A stretch of DNA of 64,000 nt from CALANV01 sp036381615 (GCA_036381615.1 DASVCL010000085.1:32366-96365), one strand, 5' to 3'. Positions 42,515-53,766 are shown, counted from the stretch's first letter. Translations and numbers: made by a program. The notes: a model not told the origin generated them from the sequence alone.

Positions 42515-42939
42515 GGCCCCTTCTTGCGCGCCCCGGCGATCGCCGTGCGCAAGGCCTCGAACGGCAGAAGAACGCAGTCGTGACGGCTTCGGTAGTGCTT
42601 CACCGGCGAAAAGACGGAAAGGTCCGGCCACGGCACCGCGACGGGATCACCCCGCAACATGGCGCGAAGCGCATCCTCGGCGGCGTTGACCGTTTCGGCT
42701 GTAGCGCCGACGGCATGCCGTCCGATCACCGAGGCGGCCGCCTGGCACAGCACGCAACCGCGAACACGGTGAGACAGATCGGCAATGTGGTCGCCGCCGA
42801 GACGCAGGTCGATGGTGACACGATCGCCGCAGAGCGGATTGTCGATCGTGACGCTCGCATCCGGTGTCTCGAGCCGGCCGGCACGGCACGCCGCCTTGGC
42901 CTGATCCAGGATGGCCTGATGATAAAGCTCGTCGGTCAT
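42511..42939 (-). CDS. sufU: SufU-like iron-sulfur scaffold / sulfurtransfer protein
   Basis: 142 residues of the IscU-like fold. Cys37 (NPLCGDR), Cys62/Cys65 (GCVLCQAAAS) and Cys122 (RHDCVLLPFEAL) are the conserved SufU cysteines; Asp39 is the fourth zinc ligand. SufU passes sulfur from SufS. It overlaps sufS and the cyclase by 4 nt each. No sufB, C or D is present, so a pathway role other than general Fe-S assembly is possible. Confidence 0.9.
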   Translation of the reverse strand: MTDELYHQAILDQAKAACRAGRLETPDASVTIDNPLCGDRVTIDLRLGGDHIADLSHRVRGCVLCQAAASVIGRHAVGATAETVNAAEDALRAMLRGDPVAVPWPDLSVFSPVKHYRSRHDCVLLPFEALRTAIAGARKKGP

Positions 42940-44150
42940 GTCAGGCGCCGGATCGCATCGTCCAGGCCGTCGAGCAGCGCGTCGATATCGGCCGCGTCGT
43001 TATAGAGAGCGATACTGGCCCGCGTCGTGCCCGGGATGCCGAAATGGTCCATCAGGGGTTGCGCGCAGTGATGGCCGCCGCGCAACGCCACGCCGCGTCG
43101 GTCGAGCATTTGGCAGATGTCATGCGGGTGTGCGCCGTCGATCGCGAAAGACACGACCGGCAGCCGCTCCTGAAGTCCGGTCGGGCCGACGACCCGCGCG
43201 GCCCTGGGCAGACCGTCGAAAAGACGCTGCGTCAACAGAAGCTCGTGGGCCGAAACGGCCACCCAGTCGAGCGTCATCAGCCATTGCGCGGCGGCACCAA
43301 GCCCGATCGCGGCGGCGACCGGCGGCGTACCAGCCTCGAACCGGTGCGGCGGGGCAGCGTAGGTGCTGCGATCCAGCGTTACGGTGCGGATCATCTCGCC
43401 ACCGCCGAGGAAGGGCGGCATGGCCTCGAGCAGCGCGCGCCGACCCCACAGCACGCCGACGCCGCTGGGCGCGAACATCTTGTGACCCGACAGCACATAG
43501 AAGTCGACGTCGAGCGCAGGGAGATCGATCGGTCCGTGCGGTGCGCGCTGGGCGCCGTCGAGCATGACGCGCGCCCCGACTTTGCGCGCGGCGGCCACGA
43601 TCGCGCCGACATCCGTGACCGCACCCGTCACGTTGGAGGCATGCGTCGCGGCAATCAGCCGACACCGTTCCGTGACAACGCGGTCGAGTACCGACAGGTC
43701 GAGGCGTCCCTCGGCCGTGACCGGAATCCATTTGAGTACGATGCCGCGGCGGTCGCGCAGCATCTGCCAGGGCACGATATTGCTATGGTGCTCGAGCGCC
43801 GTTATCACGATCTCGTCGCCAGGCGAGAGCCCGTCGCCGAAGCTGTGGGCGACGAGATTGATCGCGCCCGTTGCGCCTGACGTGAAGATGATCTCGTCGG
43901 ACGCGACGTTCAGGTAGCGCGCCATCGTCTCGCGGGCGCTTTCGTACGCGACCGTGGCCTCTTCGGCGAGCCGGTGGACGCCGCGATGGACATTCGCACG
44001 CGACGTCGTCTCGAAGCGCCGCACGGCATCGAGCACGACGTCGGGCACCTGGGCGGTTGCCGCATTGTCCAGGTAATGAAGCCCTGCGTCGCCGATGCGG
44101 CGCGACAGGATCGGGAAGCGCGCGCGGATCGCGGTAAGGTCGGGACTCAT
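42936..44150 (-). CDS. sufS: SufS/NifS-like cysteine desulfurase
   Basis: 404 residues, PLP-dependent, group II desulfurase. The PLP Lys is Lys224 (LSGHKMFAPSG), catalytic Cys362 is in RGGHHCAQP, and HHSNIVPW and ATHASNVTGA are typical. It is locked by 4-nt overlaps between the molybdopterin cytidylyltransferase gene and sufU. By analogy with Rhodobacter NifS4 acting with XdhC, it may supply the terminal sulfur ligand of the Mo cofactor (inference), besides possible Fe-S duty. Confidence 0.92.
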   Translation of the reverse strand: MSPDLTAIRARFPILSRRIGDAGLHYLDNAATAQVPDVVLDAVRRFETTSRANVHRGVHRLAEEATVAYESARETMARYLNVASDEIIFTSGATGAINLVAHSFGDGLSPGDEIVITALEHHSNIVPWQMLRDRRGIVLKWIPVTAEGRLDLSVLDRVVTERCRLIAATHASNVTGAVTDVGAIVAAARKVGARVMLDGAQRAPHGPIDLPALDVDFYVLSGHKMFAPSGVGVLWGRRALLEAMPPFLGGGEMIRTVTLDRSTYAAPPHRFEAGTPPVAAAIGLGAAAQWLMTLDWVAVSAHELLLTQRLFDGLPRAARVVGPTGLQERLPVVSFAIDGAHPHDICQMLDRRGVALRGGHHCAQPLMDHFGIPGTTRASIALYNDAADIDALLDGLDDAIRRLT

Positions 44151-45787
44151 GCCGGGGCTTTCGCATCGGCTTGGATGGCCGCGAGCGTCTCCGGCGTGTC
44201 GACGTCGATGAGTACGCCGTCGTCCGGCATCTCGACATCGACGGTCAGGTCCGCGTGCTGGCCGAGTAGGACGCGCGCGCCATGGTCGCCCGACAGATTG
44301 CGAAGCTCGGTGAAGAATCGGGCCGCCCAGAGAATCGGATTGCCGCGTTTCGCCCGATAGGTCGGAATGCAGACGGCGCGGCCCTCGACCGGATTGAAGG
44401 CCGCGATCAGCCGGTCGATATGGGCGGAGTTGACGCGCGGCATATCGGCGAGGAGAAAGATCGCGCCATCGATGTCGGCGGGCAGGGCGGCGAGGCCGGC
44501 GCGAATCGATGTGGCGAGTCCCTCCGCGTAGTTCGGATTGTCGACGATCGGTACGTCGCGACCCGCGAGCGCGGCGCGGACCCGTGTGCCATCATGGCCG
44601 GTGACGACGATGACGGGTCGTGCCTGTGAACCCAGTGCCGCATTGAGCGCCCGCTCGACCATAGGCCGGCCGTCGATTTCGGCGAGGAGCTTGTTCGCGC
44701 CTTGCATGCGGCTGGACCGGCCGGCCGCGAGAACGATGGCGGCAATTCGCGGGGCGCGCGGAATGGCGGCGGCGGGTTCGGGCGACGCCTCCTGGCGCGG
44801 CAGCGGCCGTGTCGCGATCTCCATCAGGAGGCCGCCGACGCCCATCCGCATGATTTCGGTTGCCGAGACCGGCAGGTCGGCAAGGAGCCGCTGCAGGACC
44901 CAATCGAATCCATTGAGTTTCGGCGAGCGCGCACATCCCGGTAATCCGACAACCGGCAATGCGCCGACCCGGCCCAGCAGCAGGAGGTTGCCCGGGTCGA
45001 CCGGCATTCCGAAGTGCAGAATTTCGCCGCCGGAGGACACGATCGCGGACGGAATCACGTCGCGCCGGTCGACGATCGCCGAAGCGCCGAGAATGAGGAT
45101 CAGGTCGCAACGATCGCGAAGCTCGGCGACAGCCGCGACGACGGCGTCGTGGCTGTGGTCGCAGACACGGTCGGCGACGAGCTCGCTTCCCAGCGCGGCG
45201 AGCCTGGCGCGGGTCGCGTTGACCGTGTTCTCGAAGACCTTGGGTTTGAGGCCCGGAAGCCGCGTCTGCACGAGGCCGACCGACTTGCGCTGCAAGGGCG
45301 CGACACGAATGAGCGGCCGCGCCTCCGCCGCGATTGCCTGGCATGCCGCGACAGCCGATTCCGGCGCAGCGAAGGGTATGATCTTGATCGTTGCCACCAT
45401 CTGCCGCGGCTCGACCAGTGCGAACGGCGGAACGGTCGCGACGGTGATCGCTTCGTCGGCCAGGTTCATGCGCTCGATCCGCGCCGCATCGATGACGGCG
45501 ACGCCGCGCACCGACGCGTACAGATTCGCCCGGCCGGTGAACGCAGCACCGATCGTGAGATTGTCGCCGGCAACCGCAGCCGCGACGTTGGCTGCGGCCT
45601 CGTCCTCAGGAACATCGCCCGGCTCGAGCCGGGCGGCGGTCACGGCCGCATGGCCGGCCCGTGTCAAAGCCTCGACGTCATCGCGCGACAGCACGCGCCC
45701 CTTCTTCAAGTTGACGCTGCCAAGACGGATCGAGTGGGCGAGGATGGCGCCTTCGGCATCGGCGACGGGGATTTCGCCGAACTTCAT
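44147..45787 (-). CDS. Fused molybdopterin-binding / molybdenum cofactor cytidylyltransferase (MocA-like)
   Basis: 546 residues. The N-terminal part (about 1-335) is a MoeA/MogA-like molybdopterin-binding module with LILILGASAIVDRRDVIP and GALPVVGLPGCARSPKLNG. The C-terminal part (about 350-546) is a nucleotidyltransferase: AIVLAAGRSSRMQGANKL binds nucleotide, and LLADMPRVNSAHIDRL holds the metal Asp. It would attach CMP to molybdopterin, giving the MCD cofactor used by CO-dehydrogenase-type enzymes. Overlaps both neighbours by 4 nt. Confidence 0.88.
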   Translation of the reverse strand: MKFGEIPVADAEGAILAHSIRLGSVNLKKGRVLSRDDVEALTRAGHAAVTAARLEPGDVPEDEAAANVAAAVAGDNLTIGAAFTGRANLYASVRGVAVIDAARIERMNLADEAITVATVPPFALVEPRQMVATIKIIPFAAPESAVAACQAIAAEARPLIRVAPLQRKSVGLVQTRLPGLKPKVFENTVNATRARLAALGSELVADRVCDHSHDAVVAAVAELRDRCDLILILGASAIVDRRDVIPSAIVSSGGEILHFGMPVDPGNLLLLGRVGALPVVGLPGCARSPKLNGFDWVLQRLLADLPVSATEIMRMGVGGLLMEIATRPLPRQEASPEPAAAIPRAPRIAAIVLAAGRSSRMQGANKLLAEIDGRPMVERALNAALGSQARPVIVVTGHDGTRVRAALAGRDVPIVDNPNYAEGLATSIRAGLAALPADIDGAIFLLADMPRVNSAHIDRLIAAFNPVEGRAVCIPTYRAKRGNPILWAARFFTELRNLSGDHGARVLLGQHADLTVDVEMPDDGVLIDVDTPETLAAIQADAKAPA

Positions 45788-46485
45788 GCTTTCTCTCCCT
45801 GTCGGCGCTTCTGCGTGATCTGCGCCATGATCGAAACGGCGATCTCGGCCGGCGAAACCGCGCCGATATCGAGACCTACGGGCCCATGGATGCGGGCGAG
45901 TGCGTCGTTGTCGAAGCCAGCGCGGCGCAGGCGTTCGAGACGCGCGGCATGAGTCTTCTTGCTGCCCAGGGCGCCGATGTAGAAAGCAGGCGACCGCAGG
46001 GCGGTCGAAAGGGCTGGATCGTCGAGTTTGGGATCGTGGGTCAGCGTCACCACGGCGCTGCGAATATCGGGTTTGAGCCGGTCCAGCGCTTCGTCCGGCC
46101 ACTCGCCGGTAACGTCGTATCCTTCGAAACGGCCGCCACCCGCAAAGCTCCGGCGCGGATCGATGATCGTGACGCCATAGCCGGCGAGCTGCCCCATGCG
46201 GGCGAGCGTCTGGGCAATGTGGACGGCACCGACGATGAACAGACGCGGCGGCGAGTTATGCACCTGTACGAAAACGTCGCCGTCCGGCGTCTTCAGTGTG
46301 GTACTGCGATCGGCCTTCAGCGCCTCGCGGGCCGCGATGATCATATCGGCATCGAGGTGGAGATCGCCCTTGGTGCCATCGGGAAAGATCAGGAGCTGCT
46401 GTCCCGTGCGGAGGTTCGTCGCGAGCGCGACGGACCGGGCGGCCGCACGTGCGGCCAGCAGCTCATCGAGAATCTCACGTTTCAT
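45784..46485 (-). CDS. xdhC: XdhC family, C-terminal (Rossmann) domain protein
   Basis: 233 residues. Contains the XdhC_C Rossmann domain: RLFIVGAVHIAQTLARM, GALGSKKTHAARLERL, and HGPVGLDIGAVSPAEIAVSI near the C-terminus. Family members bind the Mo cofactor, promote its sulfuration and insert it into the apoenzyme. Here the CoxI/XdhC N-domain is a separate gene just upstream, overlapping by 4 nt. An N-terminal part (about 1-85) lacks the usual N-domain motifs. Confidence 0.9.
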   Translation of the reverse strand: MKREILDELLAARAAARSVALATNLRTGQQLLIFPDGTKGDLHLDADMIIAAREALKADRSTTLKTPDGDVFVQVHNSPPRLFIVGAVHIAQTLARMGQLAGYGVTIIDPRRSFAGGGRFEGYDVTGEWPDEALDRLKPDIRSAVVTLTHDPKLDDPALSTALRSPAFYIGALGSKKTHAARLERLRRAGFDNDALARIHGPVGLDIGAVSPAEIAVSIMAQITQKRRQGEKA

Positions 46486-46802
46486 TCCAGCCGCTCGACA
46501 TAAACCTGCACCTTGCCGCCACAGGCGAGGCCGACCTCCCAGGCCTGCTGATTGGTCACGCCGAAGTCGAGCAGGCGAGGCTTGCCCGTGGAGATGGCAT
46601 CCAGGGCCTCCTTGATCACCGCGCCCTCGATGCAGCCCCCCGAAACCGAACCGACGAAGTTGCCCTGGTCGTCCACGGCCAGCTGGCTGCCGACCGGGCG
46701 GGGACTGGAGCCCCAGGTCGACACGACGGTCGCGATCGCGACGCCGCGGCCCGCGCGGCGCCATGTGGCTGCCTGTCCCAGAATGTCTTCCACGTCGTTC
46801 AT
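46482..46802 (-). CDS. XdhC/CoxI N-terminal domain protein
   Basis: 106 residues, a stand-alone XdhC_CoxI domain: VAIATVVSTWGSSPRPVGSQ (about 23-42), GSVSGGCIEGAVI (about 53-65) with the conserved Cys, and LACGGKVQVYVERL. Its partner, the Rossmann domain, is encoded next and overlaps by 4 nt. The pair probably forms the MCD insertion chaperone for the CoxSLM enzyme. Confidence 0.9.
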   Translation of the reverse strand: MNDVEDILGQAATWRRAGRGVAIATVVSTWGSSPRPVGSQLAVDDQGNFVGSVSGGCIEGAVIKEALDAISTGKPRLLDFGVTNQQAWEVGLACGGKVQVYVERLE

Positions 46803-48019
46803 GCCGCTATCCTCCGTACCGGACGCCCGGACCGCCGCACCGGCGCTTCGGTCAGGACGCGGGCGACGTCCTCGAGGCTTTCCAGGTTGTGTGCCGGCCT
46901 GAAATCGTCCACATGCGGCAGAATGGCCCGCATACCCAGGGATTTTGGCTCGAACCCGGCATAGCGCAACAGCGGATTGAGCCAGATCAGCCGGCGGCAC
47001 GATTTCGCCAGGCGCTCCACCTCCCGGCTTAGTCCGGCGCCGGCATCGCGATCGAGCCCGTCGCTGATGAACAGCACGACGGCATTCTGTCCCAGCACGC
47101 GGCGCGCCCAATAAAGATTGAAGTCGGCGAGACAGCGGCCGATGCGGGTACCGCCGGACCAGTCCTCCACGCTCGCGGCCACCTTCGCCAGCGCGCGGTC
47201 GACGTCCTTGTCGCGGAGCTGACGCGTGATGTTCGTCAGCCGGGTTCCGAACAGGAATGTATGCACGCGGTCGCGATCATTGGCGATCGCATGCAGGAAA
47301 TGCAGGAACATCCGCGAGTAACGTTCCATCGAGCCTGAGATGTCGCACAGGACGACGAGCGGCGGCGGCCGCAGGCGCTGCTTGCGGAACTTGAGGGTGA
47401 TCACGTCGCCGCCCGATCTCGCCATCGCACGCAACGTCGCGCCCAGATCGGCACGGCTCCCGGCCGCAGCAGGTCGGAAGCGCCGCGTTGCGATCTCGCC
47501 GATCGGCAGCCGAAGCTGGGCAAGGGCGCGCTTGGCCGCCGCGAGTTCGGCGGCCGACATCTGCTCGAAATCCTTCTTCTGCAGGATTTCGCGGTCAGAG
47601 AACGTCATCGCCGCGTCGATTCGTTCCTCGGTCTCGGCCGGCGGCCGTGTCCGGGAGCGCTGGTCGGGCTGAAGTGCCTCGGCGATGCGGCGCATGAGGG
47701 GCTCGCCCTTCTGATCCAGCCCTGGCTGCACCTGGGGCAGCAGCAATGACATCATCCGCTGCATGACCTGCGGATCACGCCAGAACACGCGGAACGCCTG
47801 GTCGAACAATTCGTGCTGATCGTGCCGATTCACGAATACGGCGTGGAGCGTCCAATAAAGGTCGTCGCGCCGGGCGAGGCCGACGGCCTCGACGGCGCGC
47901 ACGGCCTCTATCACCCGCCCTGGGCCGATCGGGAGCCCCGCGGCGCGGAGCACGCGGGCAAAATGCATGATGTTGTCGACGAGCGTACCGTCGCGCGCCG
48001 GGTCCGGCTCGGTATTCAT
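46799..48019 (-). CDS. coxE: VWA-domain protein CoxE
   Basis: 406 residues. N-terminal helical CoxE region, then a von Willebrand A domain with MIDAS motif DISGSMERYS at about 226-235 and a later DGLDRDAG. With the MoxR ATPase it forms an activation machine for maturation of the Mo-hydroxylase active site, as shown for CoxD/CoxE in Oligotropha. Overlaps both neighbours by 4 nt. Confidence 0.9.
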   Translation of the reverse strand: MNTEPDPARDGTLVDNIMHFARVLRAAGLPIGPGRVIEAVRAVEAVGLARRDDLYWTLHAVFVNRHDQHELFDQAFRVFWRDPQVMQRMMSLLLPQVQPGLDQKGEPLMRRIAEALQPDQRSRTRPPAETEERIDAAMTFSDREILQKKDFEQMSAAELAAAKRALAQLRLPIGEIATRRFRPAAAGSRADLGATLRAMARSGGDVITLKFRKQRLRPPPLVVLCDISGSMERYSRMFLHFLHAIANDRDRVHTFLFGTRLTNITRQLRDKDVDRALAKVAASVEDWSGGTRIGRCLADFNLYWARRVLGQNAVVLFISDGLDRDAGAGLSREVERLAKSCRRLIWLNPLLRYAGFEPKSLGMRAILPHVDDFRPAHNLESLEDVARVLTEAPVRRSGRPVRRIAA

Positions 48020-48951
48020 GGTGACGAGGCGGCAAGTTCCGCCTGAACCTGAGTGAGAAGGCGCTCGGCCTCGGCGCCGCGGATGCGCGTGATGTCGTCC
48101 TGGTACTTCAGCAGGGCGCCAAGCGTATCGTTGATCGTCGCGGGGTCGAGACTGATACGATCGAGCTCGACGAGCGCGCGCAGCCAGTCGATCGATTCGG
48201 CCACGCCCGGCGGCTTGAACAGCTCCATGTCGCGTATGCGCTGCACGAACCCGACGACCTGACGCGTTAGCGCCTTGGCCGCGCCCGGCACCTTCACGCG
48301 CAGGATCTCAAGCTCGCGCGTCGCGTCCGGATAATCGACCCAGTAATAGTAGCAGCGCCGTTTCAAGGCGTCGTGGATCTCGCGCGTGCGATTGGATGTG
48401 ATGACGGTGATCGGCGGGGCGGGGGCCTTGATCGTGCCCAACTCGGGAATGGTGATCTGGTAATCGCCGAGCACTTCCAGCAGATACGCCTCGAACGGCT
48501 CGTCGGCGCGGTCGAGTTCGTCGATCAGCAGTACCGGCGGACCCGCGGGATGCGGCTCCAGCGCTTGCAGCAGCGGACGGCGGATCAAGAAGCGGTCGGA
48601 AAAGATCTCCTCGTCCAGCGAGACCCGGCTCGTGTCTCTGGCCTCGGCAAGGCGAATCTCGAGCATCTGGCGGGGATAATTCCACTCGTAAACCGCCGCG
48701 GCGACGTCGAGGCCCTCGTAGCATTGCAGCCGGATCAGCCGCCGGCCGAGCGTCGCCGCGAGCACCTTTGCGATCTCGGTCTTGCCGACGCCGGCCTCGC
48801 CTTCGAGAAACAGCGGGCGGTTAAGGCGCAACGCCAGAAAGACGGCGGTCGCCAAGCTGCGGTCGGCGACGTAGTCGCCGGCCCTCAGCAGGGTGAGCGC
48901 GTCATCGACCGAAGCCAGCTGGGTACGTGACGAGGAGGGCTGGTCAGGCAT
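48016..48951 (-). CDS. coxD: MoxR-family AAA+ ATPase CoxD
   Basis: 311 residues. Walker A GEAGVGKTE at 51-59, Walker B LLIDELDRADE at 141-151, sensor 1 in TSNRTREIHDALKRR. MoxR ATPases paired with CoxE remodel the apo-enzyme for cofactor completion. The ATG at 48951 lacks a clear Shine-Dalgarno. It is the first gene of the overlapping eight-gene row, separated from coxM by 327 bp. Confidence 0.9.
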   Translation of the reverse strand: MPDQPSSSRTQLASVDDALTLLRAGDYVADRSLATAVFLALRLNRPLFLEGEAGVGKTEIAKVLAATLGRRLIRLQCYEGLDVAAAVYEWNYPRQMLEIRLAEARDTSRVSLDEEIFSDRFLIRRPLLQALEPHPAGPPVLLIDELDRADEPFEAYLLEVLGDYQITIPELGTIKAPAPPITVITSNRTREIHDALKRRCYYYWVDYPDATRELEILRVKVPGAAKALTRQVVGFVQRIRDMELFKPPGVAESIDWLRALVELDRISLDPATINDTLGALLKYQDDITRIRGAEAERLLTQVQAELAASSP

Positions 48952-49278
48952 ATGGAGAGAAACCGAGGGAGGTTTGTGGGACCCGGCGTGCCGGAAACCG
49001 GCTCGTTCTGATGTTAGGACAGTCCGCCGCCACGGGCGAGATGTGCACAGCCGAGCGGCGGCTTGCCCTGCGGAACGCCAAGCCCGATCTCAAGAAACGG
49101 GGATAAGTGACGAAATCCCCGATATTCTTCGCCCCATCTTCATGTAATGCGCGAAGTCGATGAGGAAGCGTCCATAAGGTATTGAGATCACGAATCTTAT
49201 GGTGTCCCGCCGGCCGGCTCAAAAAATGGCACGGCGGGACGCCGAATGACCCGATACGCCAACCAAGCCCCTGGTGCG
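48952..49278. other. 327-bp gap within the cox locus, inverted repeat near coxM
   Basis: This separates the coxM end from the coxD start, both on the minus strand. It holds an inverted repeat GTCCCGCC/GGCGGGAC at 49204-49211 and 49233-49240, with six T in the loop on the minus strand and none after the stem. It may weaken read-through from coxSLM into the accessory row, or stabilise the coxM mRNA end. No open frame is convincing, and no promoter stands out. Confidence 0.5.
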
Positions 49279-50070
49279 TCAGCCGGCCGCTTGGATCGCG
49301 CGCTTGGCCATGACACCGATCAGATGGGCGCGGTACTCGCTGGAGGCGTGAATATCGCCGTTGCATTCTGCGGCAGGCACGGTAATGCCGTTGATCGCAT
49401 CGGCCGACCAGTTCCTTGCAAGGGCGTCTTCCATCGCTCTGACGCGGAACACGCCGTTGCCGGCGCCGGTGACGGCAACGCGTACGCCCTGAGGCCCTTT
49501 GGCGACAAACACGCCGATGATGGCATAGCGCGAGGCCGGGTTCGGGAACTTGGCGTAGGCGGCCTTTTCCGGGATCGGGAAATGCACCGCCGTGATGATC
49601 TCGCCTTCCTTGAGTGCCGTCTCGAACAGACCTCTGAAGTAGTCGTCGGCGGCGATCGATCGCTCGTTGGTTTGGATCGTGGCGCCAAGGCCAAGCGCCG
49701 CGGCAGGATAGTCCGCCGCCGGATCGTTGTTGGCGAGCGAACCGCCGATGGTACCCCGGTTGCGGACCTGCGGGTCACCGATGCCGTCGGCGAGATCGGC
49801 GAGTGCCGGAATGGCCCGCCGCACCTCCACCGAGCCGGCAACGTCGGCATGCGGCGTCATGGCGCCGATCGTCACCCGACCTCCTTCGACCCGGATGCCG
49901 ACGAGGTCGGCGACGGCGCCTAGATCGACGACCGCCGAAGGCTTGGCGAGGCGCTGCTTCAGCGTCGGGATCAGCGTCATGCCGCCGGCCATGAGCTTGG
50001 CTTCGGCATCCTTGGCGAGGCGCGCCGCGTCGGCAAGGTTCGTCGGGCGGTGATAAGCGAAATCGTACAT
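49279..50070 (-). CDS. coxM: CO dehydrogenase-like FAD-binding medium subunit (CoxM)
   Basis: 263 residues. FAD-binding motifs are AKLMAGGMTLIPTLKQRLAKP (pyrophosphate loop, about 29-49) and TIGGSLANNDPAADYP (about 116-131), the two signatures of the family. It carries electrons from the Fe-S subunit to the membrane. ATG 50070 is preceded by AGGAGG. It lies 17 nt after coxL. Confidence 0.92.
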   Translation of the reverse strand: MYDFAYHRPTNLADAARLAKDAEAKLMAGGMTLIPTLKQRLAKPSAVVDLGAVADLVGIRVEGGRVTIGAMTPHADVAGSVEVRRAIPALADLADGIGDPQVRNRGTIGGSLANNDPAADYPAAALGLGATIQTNERSIAADDYFRGLFETALKEGEIITAVHFPIPEKAAYAKFPNPASRYAIIGVFVAKGPQGVRVAVTGAGNGVFRVRAMEDALARNWSADAINGITVPAAECNGDIHASSEYRAHLIGVMAKRAIQAAG

Positions 50071-50087
50071 TGCGAACGTCCTCCTTA

Positions 50088-52472
<2,385 letters not shown>

Positions 52473-52482
52473 GGCTCACCTC

Positions 52483-52974
52483 TCACTCTGCGGCGGCCTT
52501 GGTCGGCTGGCCGCGCATGGCGGCGGCGCCGGCCAGGATAGATTTGACGATGTTGTGATAACCCGTACAGCGACAGAGATTGCCCTCGAGCCATTCGCGA
52601 ACTTCGCGCTCGCTGGGATCGGGGTTGTGCTTCACGAGGTCGAGCGCACTCATCACCATGCCAGGCGTGCAGAAGCCGCACTGAAGCCCGTGATTCTCAC
52701 GGAACGCTTCCTGCATCGGATGGAGCTTGCCGTCGGTCGCGAGCCCTTCGATGGTCGTCACATCTGCGCCCTCGCACTGCACGGCGAGAATCGTGCAGCT
52801 CTTGACCGAGCGTCCGTTGACGTGGACGACGCACGCACCGCACTGGCTGGTATCGCAACCGACATGCGTCCCGGTCAGCCCGAGCTTTTCCCGCAGAAGC
52901 TGTACGAGCAGCGTGCGATTCTCGACGTCGGCCGACGCCGGTTTTCCGTTGACGGTCAAGGACACGTGCGGCAT
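52483..52974 (-). CDS. coxS: CO dehydrogenase-like [2Fe-2S] small subunit (CoxS)
   Basis: 163 residues with two [2Fe-2S] clusters. The plant-type motif is CDTSQCGACVVHV with a following Cys in SCTIL; the second is QCGFCTPGM plus NLCRCTGYHNIV. ATG 52974 follows GGGAGG. Passes electrons from the Mo site to FAD. First gene of coxS-L-M, 101 bp after coxG. Confidence 0.95.
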   Translation of the reverse strand: MPHVSLTVNGKPASADVENRTLLVQLLREKLGLTGTHVGCDTSQCGACVVHVNGRSVKSCTILAVQCEGADVTTIEGLATDGKLHPMQEAFRENHGLQCGFCTPGMVMSALDLVKHNPDPSEREVREWLEGNLCRCTGYHNIVKSILAGAAAMRGQPTKAAAE

Positions 52975-53075
52975 GCGACACCTCCCACCGGTGTTATTTG
53001 GCGCTCTCCAAGCGTTGTTTAACCAAGTTTCCTGCGACGTTCCGGACCCGTCAAGGGCGTGGACGGGGAACCAAG

Positions 53076-53714
53076 TTACGCGCGCGTGACAAGCCACAGC
53101 AGGATGACGATCACCGCGATCAGCGCCGGGATCCATACGAGCGGCGGTAACGCGGGGCGCGGCGCCGCCGGGCGCGGGTCCGCCGGCCCAGCAGCGGGGG
53201 GCGCCGGCGTCACGGCTTCGGGAACCGGCGCGATTGGCGGCTCGGTTGCCGGTGCAGGCTCGGCCTCATGCGCCACCGCGACGACTTGGGCAAACCGGCT
53301 GAAGAACTCGTCGGCGAGCTTCTTCGCGGTTGCATCGATGAGGCGGGCGCCGACCTGGGCGAGCTTGCCGCCGACGGTCGCCTGTGCGGCATAGCGAAGC
53401 AAGGTCGTCGACGGCCCTTCGGACTCCAGGTTCACCGTCGCCGAGCCCTTTCCGAAGCCGGCAACGCCACCCTGTCCCTCACCGGATATCGTGTAGCCGT
53501 TCGGGGGGTCGAGGTCGCCGAGCGTGACCTTGCCGTTGAACTTCGCCTTCACCGGGCCGACGGCGAGCGCCACTTTGGCCGTGAACTCCGTATCGGAGAT
53601 CTTGTCGACCGTCTCGCATCCGGGAATGCACTGCCTCAGGACATCGGGGTCGTTGAGACTGCGCCAAACCACTTCCCGCGGTGCCGGAATCCGGTACTCG
53701 CCCGTCATCTGCAT
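53076..53714 (-). CDS. coxG: CoxG, SRPBCC-fold membrane-anchored protein
   Basis: 212 residues. N-terminal SRPBCC domain (about 1-145): GEYRIPAPREVVWRSLNDPDV and CIPGCETVDKI are the CoxG signature. A Pro/Ala-rich linker follows, then a C-terminal membrane span (LVWIPALIAVIVILLWLV). CoxG recruits CO dehydrogenase to the inner membrane and is linked to menaquinone use in mycobacteria. ATG 53714 follows GGAGGAA. Confidence 0.92.
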   Translation of the reverse strand: MQMTGEYRIPAPREVVWRSLNDPDVLRQCIPGCETVDKISDTEFTAKVALAVGPVKAKFNGKVTLGDLDPPNGYTISGEGQGGVAGFGKGSATVNLESEGPSTTLLRYAAQATVGGKLAQVGARLIDATAKKLADEFFSRFAQVVAVAHEAEPAPATEPPIAPVPEAVTPAPPAAGPADPRPAAPRPALPPLVWIPALIAVIVILLWLVTRA

Positions 53715-53720
53715 CGCATG

Positions 53721-53766
53721 TTCCTCCGCTTGGGTCCGGCGGCTTCCTCCGCTTCGGTCCTGCGGC
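53721..53766. repeat. Tandem 23-bp duplication in the coxG leader
   Basis: Two 23-bp units (53721-53743 and 53744-53766) beginning TTCCTCCGCTT differ at two bases. On the coding (minus) strand each contains GGAGGAA, so the coxG mRNA carries two Shine-Dalgarno-like sites, the nearer being the functional one. Confidence 0.75.
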
